Shown here one piece after another: positions 26,671 to 35,243 of a stretch of DNA of 64,000 nucleotides. The notes below the pieces were generated by a model that saw only the letters and a list, made by a program, of their open reading frames with translations, was not told where the DNA came from and made no database searches. The position numbers and the translations under genes were made by a program. The DNA is from UBA8529 sp964390565 (GTDB lineage Bacteria > Bacteroidota > Bacteroidia > Bacteroidales > Tenuifilaceae): assembly GCA_964390565.1 (NCBI GenBank), contig CAYMII010000001.1, positions 108,595 through 172,594 of the forward strand, given 5' to 3'. Numbering within the stretch: the first letter of the stretch is position 1; each line of letters begins with the position of its first letter.

Positions 26671-27660
26671 ATGGCAAATTTATCTACTACCTACATGGGT
26701 TTAAAGTTAAAAAACCCAATTATCGTTTCGAGCTCTGGTTTAACGAATAGTGTTAAAGACATTATTGCTCTCGAAGAGAGCGGTGCCGCTGCGGTTGTAA
26801 CCAAATCTCTATTTGAGGAGGAGATAATCTTAGAGACTGAAGAAAACCTTAACAAAATGCATGCTTCAGGATTTACTTATCCTGAAACTACCGAGTTTTT
26901 CGATTTTGATAGGATGGAGGATACTGTATCGAATTACCTAAAATTCCTAGCCGATACTAAAAAAAGCGTAAAGATTCCAATTATCGCTAGCATAAACTGT
27001 GTTACTGCAGAGGGTTGGACAGATTTTACCAAGCGAATAGAGGATACCGGAGTTGATGGTTTGGAATTGAATATTTTTAATTTACCCGCTAATTTTAATG
27101 AGGCAAATACCAATAACGATAAGATTTATACTGATATAATTGAGAAAATATCCAAAGTGTCAAAACTTCCTATTTCTCTTAAGTTAAGCCACTACCATTC
27201 AAATCTTGGATATTTTATCCGTCAAATCAGCCATAGCCCAACAAAAGCTATCGTACTATTCAACCGCTTTTATAACCCCGATTTTGATATCCATACACTT
27301 CAATTTACATCATCTCATGTCCTAAGTACACCTGCCGAGGGCTCAAATACTTTACGTTGGATGGCCATTATGGCTAATCGAGTTAGCTGCGATTTATCGG
27401 CATCAACTGGAATCCACGATAGTTCGGCAGTTATTAAGCAACTTCTTGCAGGTGCAAAAACGGTTCAACTTTGTTCAACTCTTTATAAAAATGGAAATGG
27501 ACAAATTGGTTTAATACTGAAAGATTTAGAAAATTGGATGGCTGAACACGATTACAACTCATTAGATGAGTTTAGAGGTAAAATGAGCCAATCGAAAACA
27601 TTCGATCCTAAAGTTTTTGAGCGTGTTCAGTTTATGAAATACTTAAGAAATAGGGATTAA
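26671..27660 (+). CDS. Dihydroorotate dehydrogenase-like protein, copy 2
   Basis: A 329-residue paralogue of the protein at 7949-8962. Shared blocks are MANLxTTYMGLxLxNPxxV, AAVVTKSLFEEEI, ISLKLSHYHSN, VLFNRFYNPDFDI, SASTGIHDSSAVIKQLLAGA and the LDEFRGKM end. It is an FMN-type TIM barrel. Copy 2 is as complete as copy 1, so both should be functional, but the reaction is not established. It is followed by a TPR protein 118 bp downstream. Confidence 0.8.
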   Translation: MANLSTTYMGLKLKNPIIVSSSGLTNSVKDIIALEESGAAAVVTKSLFEEEIILETEENLNKMHASGFTYPETTEFFDFDRMEDTVSNYLKFLADTKKSVKIPIIASINCVTAEGWTDFTKRIEDTGVDGLELNIFNLPANFNEANTNNDKIYTDIIEKISKVSKLPISLKLSHYHSNLGYFIRQISHSPTKAIVLFNRFYNPDFDIHTLQFTSSHVLSTPAEGSNTLRWMAIMANRVSCDLSASTGIHDSSAVIKQLLAGAKTVQLCSTLYKNGNGQIGLILKDLENWMAEHDYNSLDEFRGKMSQSKTFDPKVFERVQFMKYLRNRD

Positions 27661-27778
27661 CGAGTCCTTTAGGCGCTTAATCTTGTTAATATCATTGCTA
27701 ATTTGTTAATAGTTTAGAATTATTTAAGACTAGATATCATCAAATTATAGCTAAGTTTGCATCAGATGTAGATTTTAG

Positions 27779-29179
27779 ATGAAGGAAGATAGAGAATTTG
27801 GCTTTAATGAGATTGAGACTTTTGAACTAGTTCAGAAGTATGAAGAGTTTATCCGTCAAAAAAAGAGTTTCTTTTTTGATGTGATGGAGTTTGAAGTAAT
27901 TATCAACTATTATCTCGATAACGATGAGCAAAGTTTTGCGGTTGATGCATTAAGCACTGCAATTGCGATGCACCCATACTCAACAGAACTTCAACTGCTA
28001 AAGGCAGAACAGCTTACAGATAATAAAGAATTCGACGAAGCATCCAGAATCCTCGATTACCTCGAAAAGGTTCACTCAGAGAAGTCTGATATTATGTACC
28101 TTAAGGGACAAATTGCGTTTAGCAAAGGCGATTTAGTTACTGCTGAAGAATGCTTTAGTATTTCTGTTGAAACGTGTAACGAAGATAAATCAGAACTTTT
28201 ATACAGAATTTCAAATTTGTATTTTCTCGAGGATGAGTTGAATACTGCAATTCGCTATCTGCTTGAAGCCTATCGACTAAATCCTACACATTTTGCAACC
28301 CTTTTCGATTTAGGTTATGGATACGAGAAGGTAAATGATTTTGAGAAAAGTTGCTATTACTACAATAAATTGCTTGATTTATACCCTTTTACACAAAATG
28401 TTTGGTATAATATGGGTATTGTCCTTACCAAGCAGGGTAAGTTTGATGAAGCTATTGAAGCCTACGATTACTGTATTGCCATTGATCCCGATTATAGCTC
28501 AGCGCATCATAATAAAGCCAATACGCTTGCATCTATCGAAAGATATAAGGAGGCCGCTGTCGTTTTCCAAGACTTAGTTGAGTTTGAGCCCGAAAATCCT
28601 CGTGTTTACTGTTCGCTTGGCGAGTGTTATGAGAAGCTCGAAATGTATGAGCAAGCACTTGAGATGTACAATAAAACAATAACCATCGAGCCGGCGTTTG
28701 CTGAGGCTTACTATGGTATTGGTATCATAATGAATGAGCGAAAGCAACCAAATCTTGCGCTCGATTTTATCAAAAAAGCCATTGCTCTTGAATCTGAGAT
28801 GTACGATTTTTGGCTTGGACTTGGTAAGGTTTATTACGAATTGAATCGAATTGACGAAGCCTTATCGGCTTATCGTGAGGCAACCACTCTTAATCCTGAT
28901 GAACCCGATGCTTACTTGGCATTAGCCGAAATTTATCTTTATCAGGAGAAGTTTAGGGATGTTGAGTATCTTTTCGATGAGCTTGGCCAAAAATTCGATG
29001 GCAACGCCTCGATGAAAGTGCTAAACGCAGCTGCGCTTTACCTTTCGCATCGTAGGAAAGAGGCGCTAGATGAACTTAAAGTTGCAAAACGCCTAGATCC
29101 TACATCAATTGATGATTTCTTTAGCATCGTTTCGGTTATAAACGACGATGAGTTTATGGATCAAACTAAGCAATTATAG
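27779..29179 (+). CDS. Cytosolic tetratricopeptide-repeat protein
   Basis: This 466-residue protein is made almost wholly of TPR helices, about ten to eleven repeats from residue 45 to the end. Examples are NVWYNMGIVLTKQGKFDEAI, SAHHNKANTLASIERYKEAA and RVYCSLGECYEKLEMYEQAL. It is very acidic, with no signal peptide or membrane segment. TPR arrays are protein-interaction scaffolds; the partner is unknown. It stands 110 bp upstream of the phosphosulfolactate synthase gene. Confidence 0.85.
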   Translation: MKEDREFGFNEIETFELVQKYEEFIRQKKSFFFDVMEFEVIINYYLDNDEQSFAVDALSTAIAMHPYSTELQLLKAEQLTDNKEFDEASRILDYLEKVHSEKSDIMYLKGQIAFSKGDLVTAEECFSISVETCNEDKSELLYRISNLYFLEDELNTAIRYLLEAYRLNPTHFATLFDLGYGYEKVNDFEKSCYYYNKLLDLYPFTQNVWYNMGIVLTKQGKFDEAIEAYDYCIAIDPDYSSAHHNKANTLASIERYKEAAVVFQDLVEFEPENPRVYCSLGECYEKLEMYEQALEMYNKTITIEPAFAEAYYGIGIIMNERKQPNLALDFIKKAIALESEMYDFWLGLGKVYYELNRIDEALSAYREATTLNPDEPDAYLALAEIYLYQEKFRDVEYLFDELGQKFDGNASMKVLNAAALYLSHRRKEALDELKVAKRLDPTSIDDFFSIVSVINDDEFMDQTKQL

Positions 29180-29289
29180 AGTCTATTATTGTATCGGAAA
29201 TTCTCAGTGTTAGAAACTGGAAGCGCTTATTTCTTGAAATATCCCTACAAACATCTATATTTGACAATCAAATTTGAAAAACTATTACT

Positions 29290-30069
29290 ATGAACTTTGA
29301 AATTCCTTATATACCTGAACGCCCTTCGAAACCACGCAATTTAGGGTTAAGCATGATTATGGATAAAGGTCTTAGCCTAGCTGAGGCTGAATCGATGGTT
29401 GAAGCAGGAAGCGATTTTATCGATTTTGTAAAATTTGGATTTGGGACTTCGCTTATCACCAATAAACTACAGGACAAAATAAATCTATATAAGCAAGCGG
29501 GCATCAGACCATATTTTGGTGGAACTCTTTTCGAGATATTTATCATTAGAGGCATGTTTGATGATTTTTGTAGATATACCGATAAGTTTAAACTCGATTT
29601 GGTTGAGGTTTCCGATGGTTCAATGGAGATGGATAACGATGTAAAGTGTGAGTACATTGCAAAACTTGCAAAAAGGTACACTGTAATCTCTGAAGTTGGT
29701 TCAAAACAGGCTGATGTTCATATTCCCGATGAGGAATGGGTTGCAATGACCAAAAAAGAGCTACAAGCTGGCTCATGGAAAGTTATAGCAGAAGCAAGAG
29801 AGAGCGGAAATATTGGCATCTATAATTCAAATAACTCAGCAAATACAAAGCTTATTAACGATATTATTGCTGGCGTATCCATAGAGAATGTGATTTGGGA
29901 GGCTCCAATTAAAAGTCAACAGGCATGGTTTATTAACCTTTTGGGAGCTAATGTTAACCTAGGAAATATTGCTCCAAATGAGGTTATTTCGCTCGAAACG
30001 CTTCGCAGAGGTTTACGTGGCGATACATTCTTTCAATTTCTTCCAAAGGAATTAAAACAGGGTCGTTAA
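29290..30069 (+). CDS. comA: Phosphosulfolactate synthase (ComA family)
   Basis: The ComA enzyme adds sulfite to phosphoenolpyruvate to make (R)-phosphosulfolactate, the first step towards sulfolactate and coenzyme M in archaea. The 259-residue TIM barrel has PSKPRNLGLSMIMDKG, DFVKFGFGTSLI, PYFGGTLFEI, EVSDGSMEM, VISEVGSKQAD and IIAEARESGNIGIY, all family blocks. In a bacterium without coenzyme M the product may feed sulfolactate, sulfopyruvate or cysteate, for example for sulfonolipids. That last step is inference. The stop codon overlaps the next ATG by one base (TAATG). Confidence 0.88.
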   Translation: MNFEIPYIPERPSKPRNLGLSMIMDKGLSLAEAESMVEAGSDFIDFVKFGFGTSLITNKLQDKINLYKQAGIRPYFGGTLFEIFIIRGMFDDFCRYTDKFKLDLVEVSDGSMEMDNDVKCEYIAKLAKRYTVISEVGSKQADVHIPDEEWVAMTKKELQAGSWKVIAEARESGNIGIYNSNNSANTKLINDIIAGVSIENVIWEAPIKSQQAWFINLLGANVNLGNIAPNEVISLETLRRGLRGDTFFQFLPKELKQGR

Positions 30070-30893
30070 TGGGCTCGATATATAGAAATATAAAACCGAG
30101 AGCCATCTCGGTTTTTTTTATAGCAATTAGTACTTTGCTAATGAGCCATTTGCTTGTTGGTCAGGTACCTCAAAAAACACTTAGTAATACTTTTAAATCG
30201 GGCGAGATTGTAAAATACCGAGCAGTTTACAATTGGGGCTTTATTTGGATAAATGCTGGAGATGTAGTTTTTTCTATCAAAGACACAGTTTATCAAGGTG
30301 TACCTAGCTATCATTTTATATCCAAAGGCTGGAGCCTAAAAAAGTATGATTGGTTTTTCAAAGTTCGCGATACGTTTGAGTCGGTTGCAAGCAAGGATTC
30401 TTTAAAACCATACTGGTTTATTCGCGATACCTATGAGGGAGGGAATGTTGTTTACAATCGCTATAATTTTGATTATACCAATAAGTCGCTTTCCATTTTC
30501 AGTTACACTTCCGAACGATCTGCAAAGCAACAAACGTTCCCTCTGAAAACTAATACCTTCGATGTTTTAAGCGCAATTTACTACTGTAGAACTTTGGATT
30601 TCGATAACCTTGTAAAGGATCAAAAAATCCCATTAACTATGGCAATCGATAACGAGGTGTTTAACCTTTATATACGATATCAAGGCAAAGAGACCATTAC
30701 CCTTCATAATGCTGGCACCTATTCAACCTATAAATTCTCGGTTATGCTAGTAAAAGGAACCATATTTAAGGGTGGTGAGGATCTGCTTGTATGGGTAACC
30801 GATGATGACAAACGTATTCCGGTGTTAGTTGAAGCCAAGATTTTGGTTGGTTCAGTAAAGGCTGTATTGGTGGGAGTAGAGCAGCAGAATTAG
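30069..30893 (+). CDS. DUF3108-domain exported protein
   Basis: A 274-residue protein with N-terminal hydrophobic signal (about 10-31). The DUF3108 body begins FKSGEIVKYRAVYNWGFIWINAGDVVFSI and includes YHFISKGWSLKKYDWFFKVRDTFESV, PFYWFIRDTYEGG-like and FPLKTNTFDVLSAIYYCR. It probably lies in the periplasm or outer membrane. It is translationally coupled to comA. Whether the two have a shared function is unknown. Confidence 0.8.
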   Translation: MGSIYRNIKPRAISVFFIAISTLLMSHLLVGQVPQKTLSNTFKSGEIVKYRAVYNWGFIWINAGDVVFSIKDTVYQGVPSYHFISKGWSLKKYDWFFKVRDTFESVASKDSLKPYWFIRDTYEGGNVVYNRYNFDYTNKSLSIFSYTSERSAKQQTFPLKTNTFDVLSAIYYCRTLDFDNLVKDQKIPLTMAIDNEVFNLYIRYQGKETITLHNAGTYSTYKFSVMLVKGTIFKGGEDLLVWVTDDDKRIPVLVEAKILVGSVKAVLVGVEQQN

Positions 30894-31051
30894 AAGTTAT
30901 CGTTAAAATCTTTGCAAACTTATTTACTTTTTGCATTTTATTGCAGTAACTTGTTTATCGAAAATTTACTGCTCTTTCAAGTTTTTCTGCCTTTTCTCAT
31001 TCTTTGTGTTTTGGAATGCTGCCTTTAGGTGTAATTCTAAAGAATAAAGCC

Positions 31052-34000
31052 ATGAAAAGGATCAACCTAACCCTTATCTGTTTACTACTAGTAAACGTTT
31101 TATTTGCCCAAGTTCCTCATAAGTTTAACTATCAAGCTGTATTAAGATCAAGTAGTGGTCAAGCGCTTGTCAACAAATCGGTTAGAGTACGAATATCCTT
31201 CCTGAATGGAAGCGAAACGGGTAATAGCCTCTACACCGAGGAGCACTCAGTGGTTACCAATAGTCAAGGGGTATTCAACGTTGAGGCAGGAGGAAGTTCC
31301 AATGTGATATTGGGAAGTTTCGCGTCCATCGATTGGAGCACCAGCAGTATTTGGCTAAAGGTTGAGGTTGATGAGAACCTAACCGGGAGCTTTACAAACC
31401 TTGGGGCCAAACAGCTACTCTCCGTCCCGTTTGCGTTGTATGCCGAGTCAGGTAATCAAGGACCTAAGGGGGATACAGGGAATGGCATCTCAGGAATTGT
31501 TGATAATGGAAATGGTACGCTAACAATCAATTACACTAATGGCGGCAGTTACTTAACCCCTAACCTCAAAGGTCCTCAGGGTGAAAAAGGGGAACAAGGA
31601 TTACCGGGAACAGGTCTTGTTAATAAAGGGAACTGGGTTTCAGGAACTATTTATAATCCAGGAGACTATGTTTTTGCATCAAATACGCAGCAAACGGGTA
31701 ATGCAATGTGGATAGTAAAAGCAAGTGCATCATTTACTTCAAATGCAGAACCTAGAATAGATTTAACAAACTGGATTGAGTTTCAAGCACCCCAAGGCCC
31801 TCCGGGTCCATTGGTATCTGGCACTAGCGGCCAAACCCTTCGAAATAATGGTACAACATGGATTGCAAATGATAATATTTTCAACGATGGAACTAATGTA
31901 GGAATTGGTATTGCTTTGCCAACACAGAAACTTGACGTAAATGGGGCTATAAGGCTTAGAGGGAATATTTTCGATTATGATAATTTATCAGGTTCAAATG
32001 GTCAATTACTATACAAAACGACAAATGGTATAAAATGGCAATCACCTACCTATGCGAACATAGGCACTAATGGTACAGCAGGTCAGCTGGCTTTATGGTC
32101 GAATAGTACTAGTTTACAAGGACTGACAAACCTTACATGGGGTACTAGCCTTCAGGTGCAGAGTATTACTACAGCCGACCCTGACGCCCCAATCCTAGAG
32201 GTAAAGAACTCTGCTGGTCAGGTTGTATTTGGCGTTTATCAGGGTGGCGTAAGAATTTATGTTGATGATTCGGCTGTGAAGGGAGCAAGAGGAGGATTTG
32301 CTGTAGGTGGACTTTCGCAAACTAAAGCAGGGACATCAACGGAATATTTTAGGATAACCCCAGATAGTGCTCGTATTTATTTTAATAATTCGACTGTTAA
32401 AGGTGCTCGTGGTGGCTTTGCCGTTGGTGGATTATCACAAACAAAGGCAACCACTTCATCTGAATACCTAAGAATTACAAGAGATAGTGCACGAATTTAT
32501 GTCAATAATTCTCCGGTTAAAGGAGCCCGTGGAGGGTTTGCCGTTGGTGGCCTTTCACAAACAAAAGCTACAAGTGATAATTTTATGCAGTTAACCCCCG
32601 ATAACTATTTTATTGGCCATCAGAGTGGTAGTAAAACAACAACGGGATTGTATAATAACTTTTTTGGCTATCAGTCGGGAATGCTAAACACAACAGGTAA
32701 TTACAACTCCTTTATAGGTTATAAATCTGGATATTCTAACACCACAGGCTATAGTAACGTTTTCATGGGTTATGAAGCGGGAAGTTTGAATAAAGGAAAT
32801 AATAACTTATTTCTAGGTAATAATACAGGGCGAATCAACGAGGCCGATAATAATATATTTATTGGAAATGAAGCAGGATTATATAATACAAGTGGACAAC
32901 ACAATGCTTTTGTTGGTATTGGTGCTGGGTACAAAAATACATCAGGAAGTAGCAATGTATTTATAGGTAATTTGGCAGGTTATTCAAATACTACAGGCTA
33001 TTCTAACATCTTTTTAGGTCCATATTGCGGGTATTGGGGAGCTGGTGGAGCATTTAATATTTTCATGGGGCAATATAGTGGATACAACAATAGTACTGGA
33101 ACCTATAATGTATTCTTAGGTTATTCTAGCGGTTATGGCAATACAGAGGGAGAGAAAAATGTTTTTATTGGAGTAAGAGCAGGTGAAGCAAATACTATTG
33201 GAAAAGGGAATGTTTTTATGGGTGATAATTCTGGGCTTCTGAACACCACAGGTGATAAAAATATATTTATTGGTGTAGATTGTGGAAGAGGTAATCTTAC
33301 TGGTATTAGCAATGTATTTTTGGGTTCATCGAGTGGGTATAGTAATACAACAGGTGGATATAATGTTTTTTTAGGGAACAGCAGCGGTTTTAACAATCTA
33401 AGCGGATTTAATAACGTATTTCTCGGCAGCGAAAGCGGAAAACAAAACAGAGAAGGTTATGATAACGTATTTGTTGGAACATTTTCAGGCCAATCTAATA
33501 CTACTGGAACTAGCAATGTGTTTTTAGGTGTTTCGTCGGGTTATTTTAACAATGCAAACAATAACATTTTTATTGGAACATTAGCAGGATATTCAAATGT
33601 TGCAGGTAAAAGTAATGTGTTTATAGGAAATAATGCTGGTTATAATAATAATGCTGATTATAATGTTTTTCTTGGAACGGAGGCTGGCAAATCGAACACT
33701 TCCGGTACATTTAATACTTTCATGGGTTTTCTTGCAGGAAGAGCAAATACCGAGGGGAATAGTAATGTGTTTATTGGTAATCTGAGTGGAATTGCTAATA
33801 CAACAGGTGGAAGTAATGTATTTATTGGCAACGAATCTGGTATAACAAATTCTACAGGTATAAACAATGTTTTTCTTGGGTATAATGCTGGATATTATAG
33901 CAATGCTGATTATAATACATTTATTGGAAACCAAACGGGTTTTAAAAACAATAGCGGCTATAAAAACGTTATGATTGGTTTCAAAGCTGGTTTCGAAAAT

Positions 34001-35209
34001 ACTTCGGGTATATGTAATGTATTTGTCGGTCCCGATGCAGGAGGTAAGAATACAACGGCATGGTATAACACTTTTGTTGGAATTGGTGCTGGATATAATA
34101 CTACTTCAAATGGCTTTAACTCTTATTATGGCATTAATTCAGGGTTTGCAATGACGAGTGGATCTAATAACGCATTTTATGGAAGTAATTCTGGGTATTG
34201 GTTCGATGGTGGAAGTGGAAATACCTTTATTGGTGCCGAGGCGGGTAGAGGGGGACCAGATGATGATCCTGCTGATCCTGCTGGCAATTATAACACTGCG
34301 CTAGGATCATTTTCTGGCGTTGTATTAGAAGGAGCATCTAAAAACTTATTATTAGGAGCATATAGCGGAAGTTACCTACGAACTGGATCTTCCAATGTAT
34401 TCATAGGCTATGGCGCAGGTTTTTTCGAAACGGGTTCAAATAAACTATTTGTAGATAATCAGCTCAGAGCTGATGCTGCAACTTCTTATACATCATCATT
34501 GATTTATGGAGAATTTAGTTCGACTGTAGCCAATCAATTCCTAAGAGTTAATGGCAAATTGGGCGTAAATAAACAACCATCATACGATATAGATGCTAAT
34601 GGGTCGATTAATTCTGCATCGTACTATATTGGTGGAACCCGAAAGGATCAGAATTGGGACAATGCATATACATCACGTTTATCATCAGCTAGCGGAACAA
34701 CTCCCCTAACATTAACGTTAACTAGCAATGCTCTTTCGGGCTCAATTGCAGATGCTACGACATCTGCAAAGGGTGTTGTTCAGTTAAGCAATTCATATAG
34801 TGGGACAAGCCAAACTCTTGCAACTACAGAAAAATCTGTGTCTGATGGACTTGGAACAAAAGTTACTGGTAGCGGAATTACAATGGGAAAAATTAACTTA
34901 TATGGTGATGGTGTAATCGCTTCGGTTGGATTGCATTCACTGGAAAGATCTGGTAATAACATTATTGTGAAAAATAATACTGGTAATTGGAGTCATGTTT
35001 GGTGGCAAGGTCAACAAGGGACAACTTTTGTTGGCAATGGGTATGCTATTGCAGCAGGAGGGTCACCAACAATTATAACACTATCGCCCCCAACAAATTC
35101 TTGGGGTTATGAAATACATTTTGGCGATGTTGATGGCGGAACCTCTTATTGCTCAGTTTGGATTCAATATTCACAGGGTAGATTGGTGGGGCATTATACA
35201 AAGTTTTAG
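31052..35209 (+). CDS. Giant exported repeat protein, fibre/adhesin-like
   Basis: The start at 31052 gives a clean signal peptide (MKRINLTLICLLLVNVLFAQ); an ATG 48 bases upstream is rejected. Of the 1385 residues, 20-130 form a Bacteroidota N-terminal domain (FNYQAVLRSSSGQALVNKSV). Collagen-like stretches follow (GPKGDTG, GPQGEKGEQGLPG, GPPGP). Three 40-residue repeats contain KGARGGFAVGGLSQTKA. Next come about 35 repeats of 16-17 residues, consensus N-V-F-I-G-x-x-A-G-Y-x-N-T-T-G. The C-terminal 250 residues include AKGVVQLSNSYSGTSQTLATTEKSV, like phage tail-fibre repeats. No peptidase S74, T9SS or anchor domain is seen. It is probably a trimeric beta-roll fibre at the cell surface. Confidence 0.8.
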   Translation: MKRINLTLICLLLVNVLFAQVPHKFNYQAVLRSSSGQALVNKSVRVRISFLNGSETGNSLYTEEHSVVTNSQGVFNVEAGGSSNVILGSFASIDWSTSSIWLKVEVDENLTGSFTNLGAKQLLSVPFALYAESGNQGPKGDTGNGISGIVDNGNGTLTINYTNGGSYLTPNLKGPQGEKGEQGLPGTGLVNKGNWVSGTIYNPGDYVFASNTQQTGNAMWIVKASASFTSNAEPRIDLTNWIEFQAPQGPPGPLVSGTSGQTLRNNGTTWIANDNIFNDGTNVGIGIALPTQKLDVNGAIRLRGNIFDYDNLSGSNGQLLYKTTNGIKWQSPTYANIGTNGTAGQLALWSNSTSLQGLTNLTWGTSLQVQSITTADPDAPILEVKNSAGQVVFGVYQGGVRIYVDDSAVKGARGGFAVGGLSQTKAGTSTEYFRITPDSARIYFNNSTVKGARGGFAVGGLSQTKATTSSEYLRITRDSARIYVNNSPVKGARGGFAVGGLSQTKATSDNFMQLTPDNYFIGHQSGSKTTTGLYNNFFGYQSGMLNTTGNYNSFIGYKSGYSNTTGYSNVFMGYEAGSLNKGNNNLFLGNNTGRINEADNNIFIGNEAGLYNTSGQHNAFVGIGAGYKNTSGSSNVFIGNLAGYSNTTGYSNIFLGPYCGYWGAGGAFNIFMGQYSGYNNSTGTYNVFLGYSSGYGNTEGEKNVFIGVRAGEANTIGKGNVFMGDNSGLLNTTGDKNIFIGVDCGRGNLTGISNVFLGSSSGYSNTTGGYNVFLGNSSGFNNLSGFNNVFLGSESGKQNREGYDNVFVGTFSGQSNTTGTSNVFLGVSSGYFNNANNNIFIGTLAGYSNVAGKSNVFIGNNAGYNNNADYNVFLGTEAGKSNTSGTFNTFMGFLAGRANTEGNSNVFIGNLSGIANTTGGSNVFIGNESGITNSTGINNVFLGYNAGYYSNADYNTFIGNQTGFKNNSGYKNVMIGFKAGFENTSGICNVFVGPDAGGKNTTAWYNTFVGIGAGYNTTSNGFNSYYGINSGFAMTSGSNNAFYGSNSGYWFDGGSGNTFIGAEAGRGGPDDDPADPAGNYNTALGSFSGVVLEGASKNLLLGAYSGSYLRTGSSNVFIGYGAGFFETGSNKLFVDNQLRADAATSYTSSLIYGEFSSTVANQFLRVNGKLGVNKQPSYDIDANGSINSASYYIGGTRKDQNWDNAYTSRLSSASGTTPLTLTLTSNALSGSIADATTSAKGVVQLSNSYSGTSQTLATTEKSVSDGLGTKVTGSGITMGKINLYGDGVIASVGLHSLERSGNNIIVKNNTGNWSHVWWQGQQGTTFVGNGYAIAAGGSPTIITLSPPTNSWGYEIHFGDVDGGTSYCSVWIQYSQGRLVGHYTKF
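32276..32575 (+). repeat. Three tandem 40-codon repeats inside the fibre gene
   Basis: Copies begin at 32276, 32396 and 32516, exactly 120 bp apart; the third is partial. Each encodes V-KGARGGFAVGGLSQTKA, then a linker and an ARIY strand (TEYFRITPDSARIYFNNST in the first). The protein repeat is almost perfect while codons differ between copies. Confidence 0.9.
32654..34441 (+). repeat. About 35 repeats of 48-51 bp (N-x-F-x-G-x-x-x-G) inside the fibre gene
   Basis: The encoded unit is typically N-V-F-I/L-G-x-x-A/S-G-Y-x-N-T-T-G-x-x, 17 residues, occasionally 16. One longer unit near 34250 carries an acidic DDDPADPAG insert. The spacing, with inward V/F/I and repeating Gly/Asn, resembles YadA-head left-handed beta-rolls. 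The whole block spans 596 codons. Confidence 0.9.
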
Positions 35210-35243
35210 TTGTCTTATGATATTAACCCTATAATTTAGGTTG

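Noticed and set aside
31004..31051. Upstream ATG for the fibre gene
   Set aside because: It would place 16 extra residues before a perfect signal peptide.
32770..33934. Several antisense open frames of 60-113 codons opposite the 17-residue repeats
   Set aside because: They mirror the periodic sense codons, have low-complexity composition and no start context; they are shadows of the repeat gene.
32654..34441. CRISPR-like array of about 50-bp units
   Set aside because: The units are coding, in frame, diverged at DNA level, and lack a constant repeat/variable spacer pattern.
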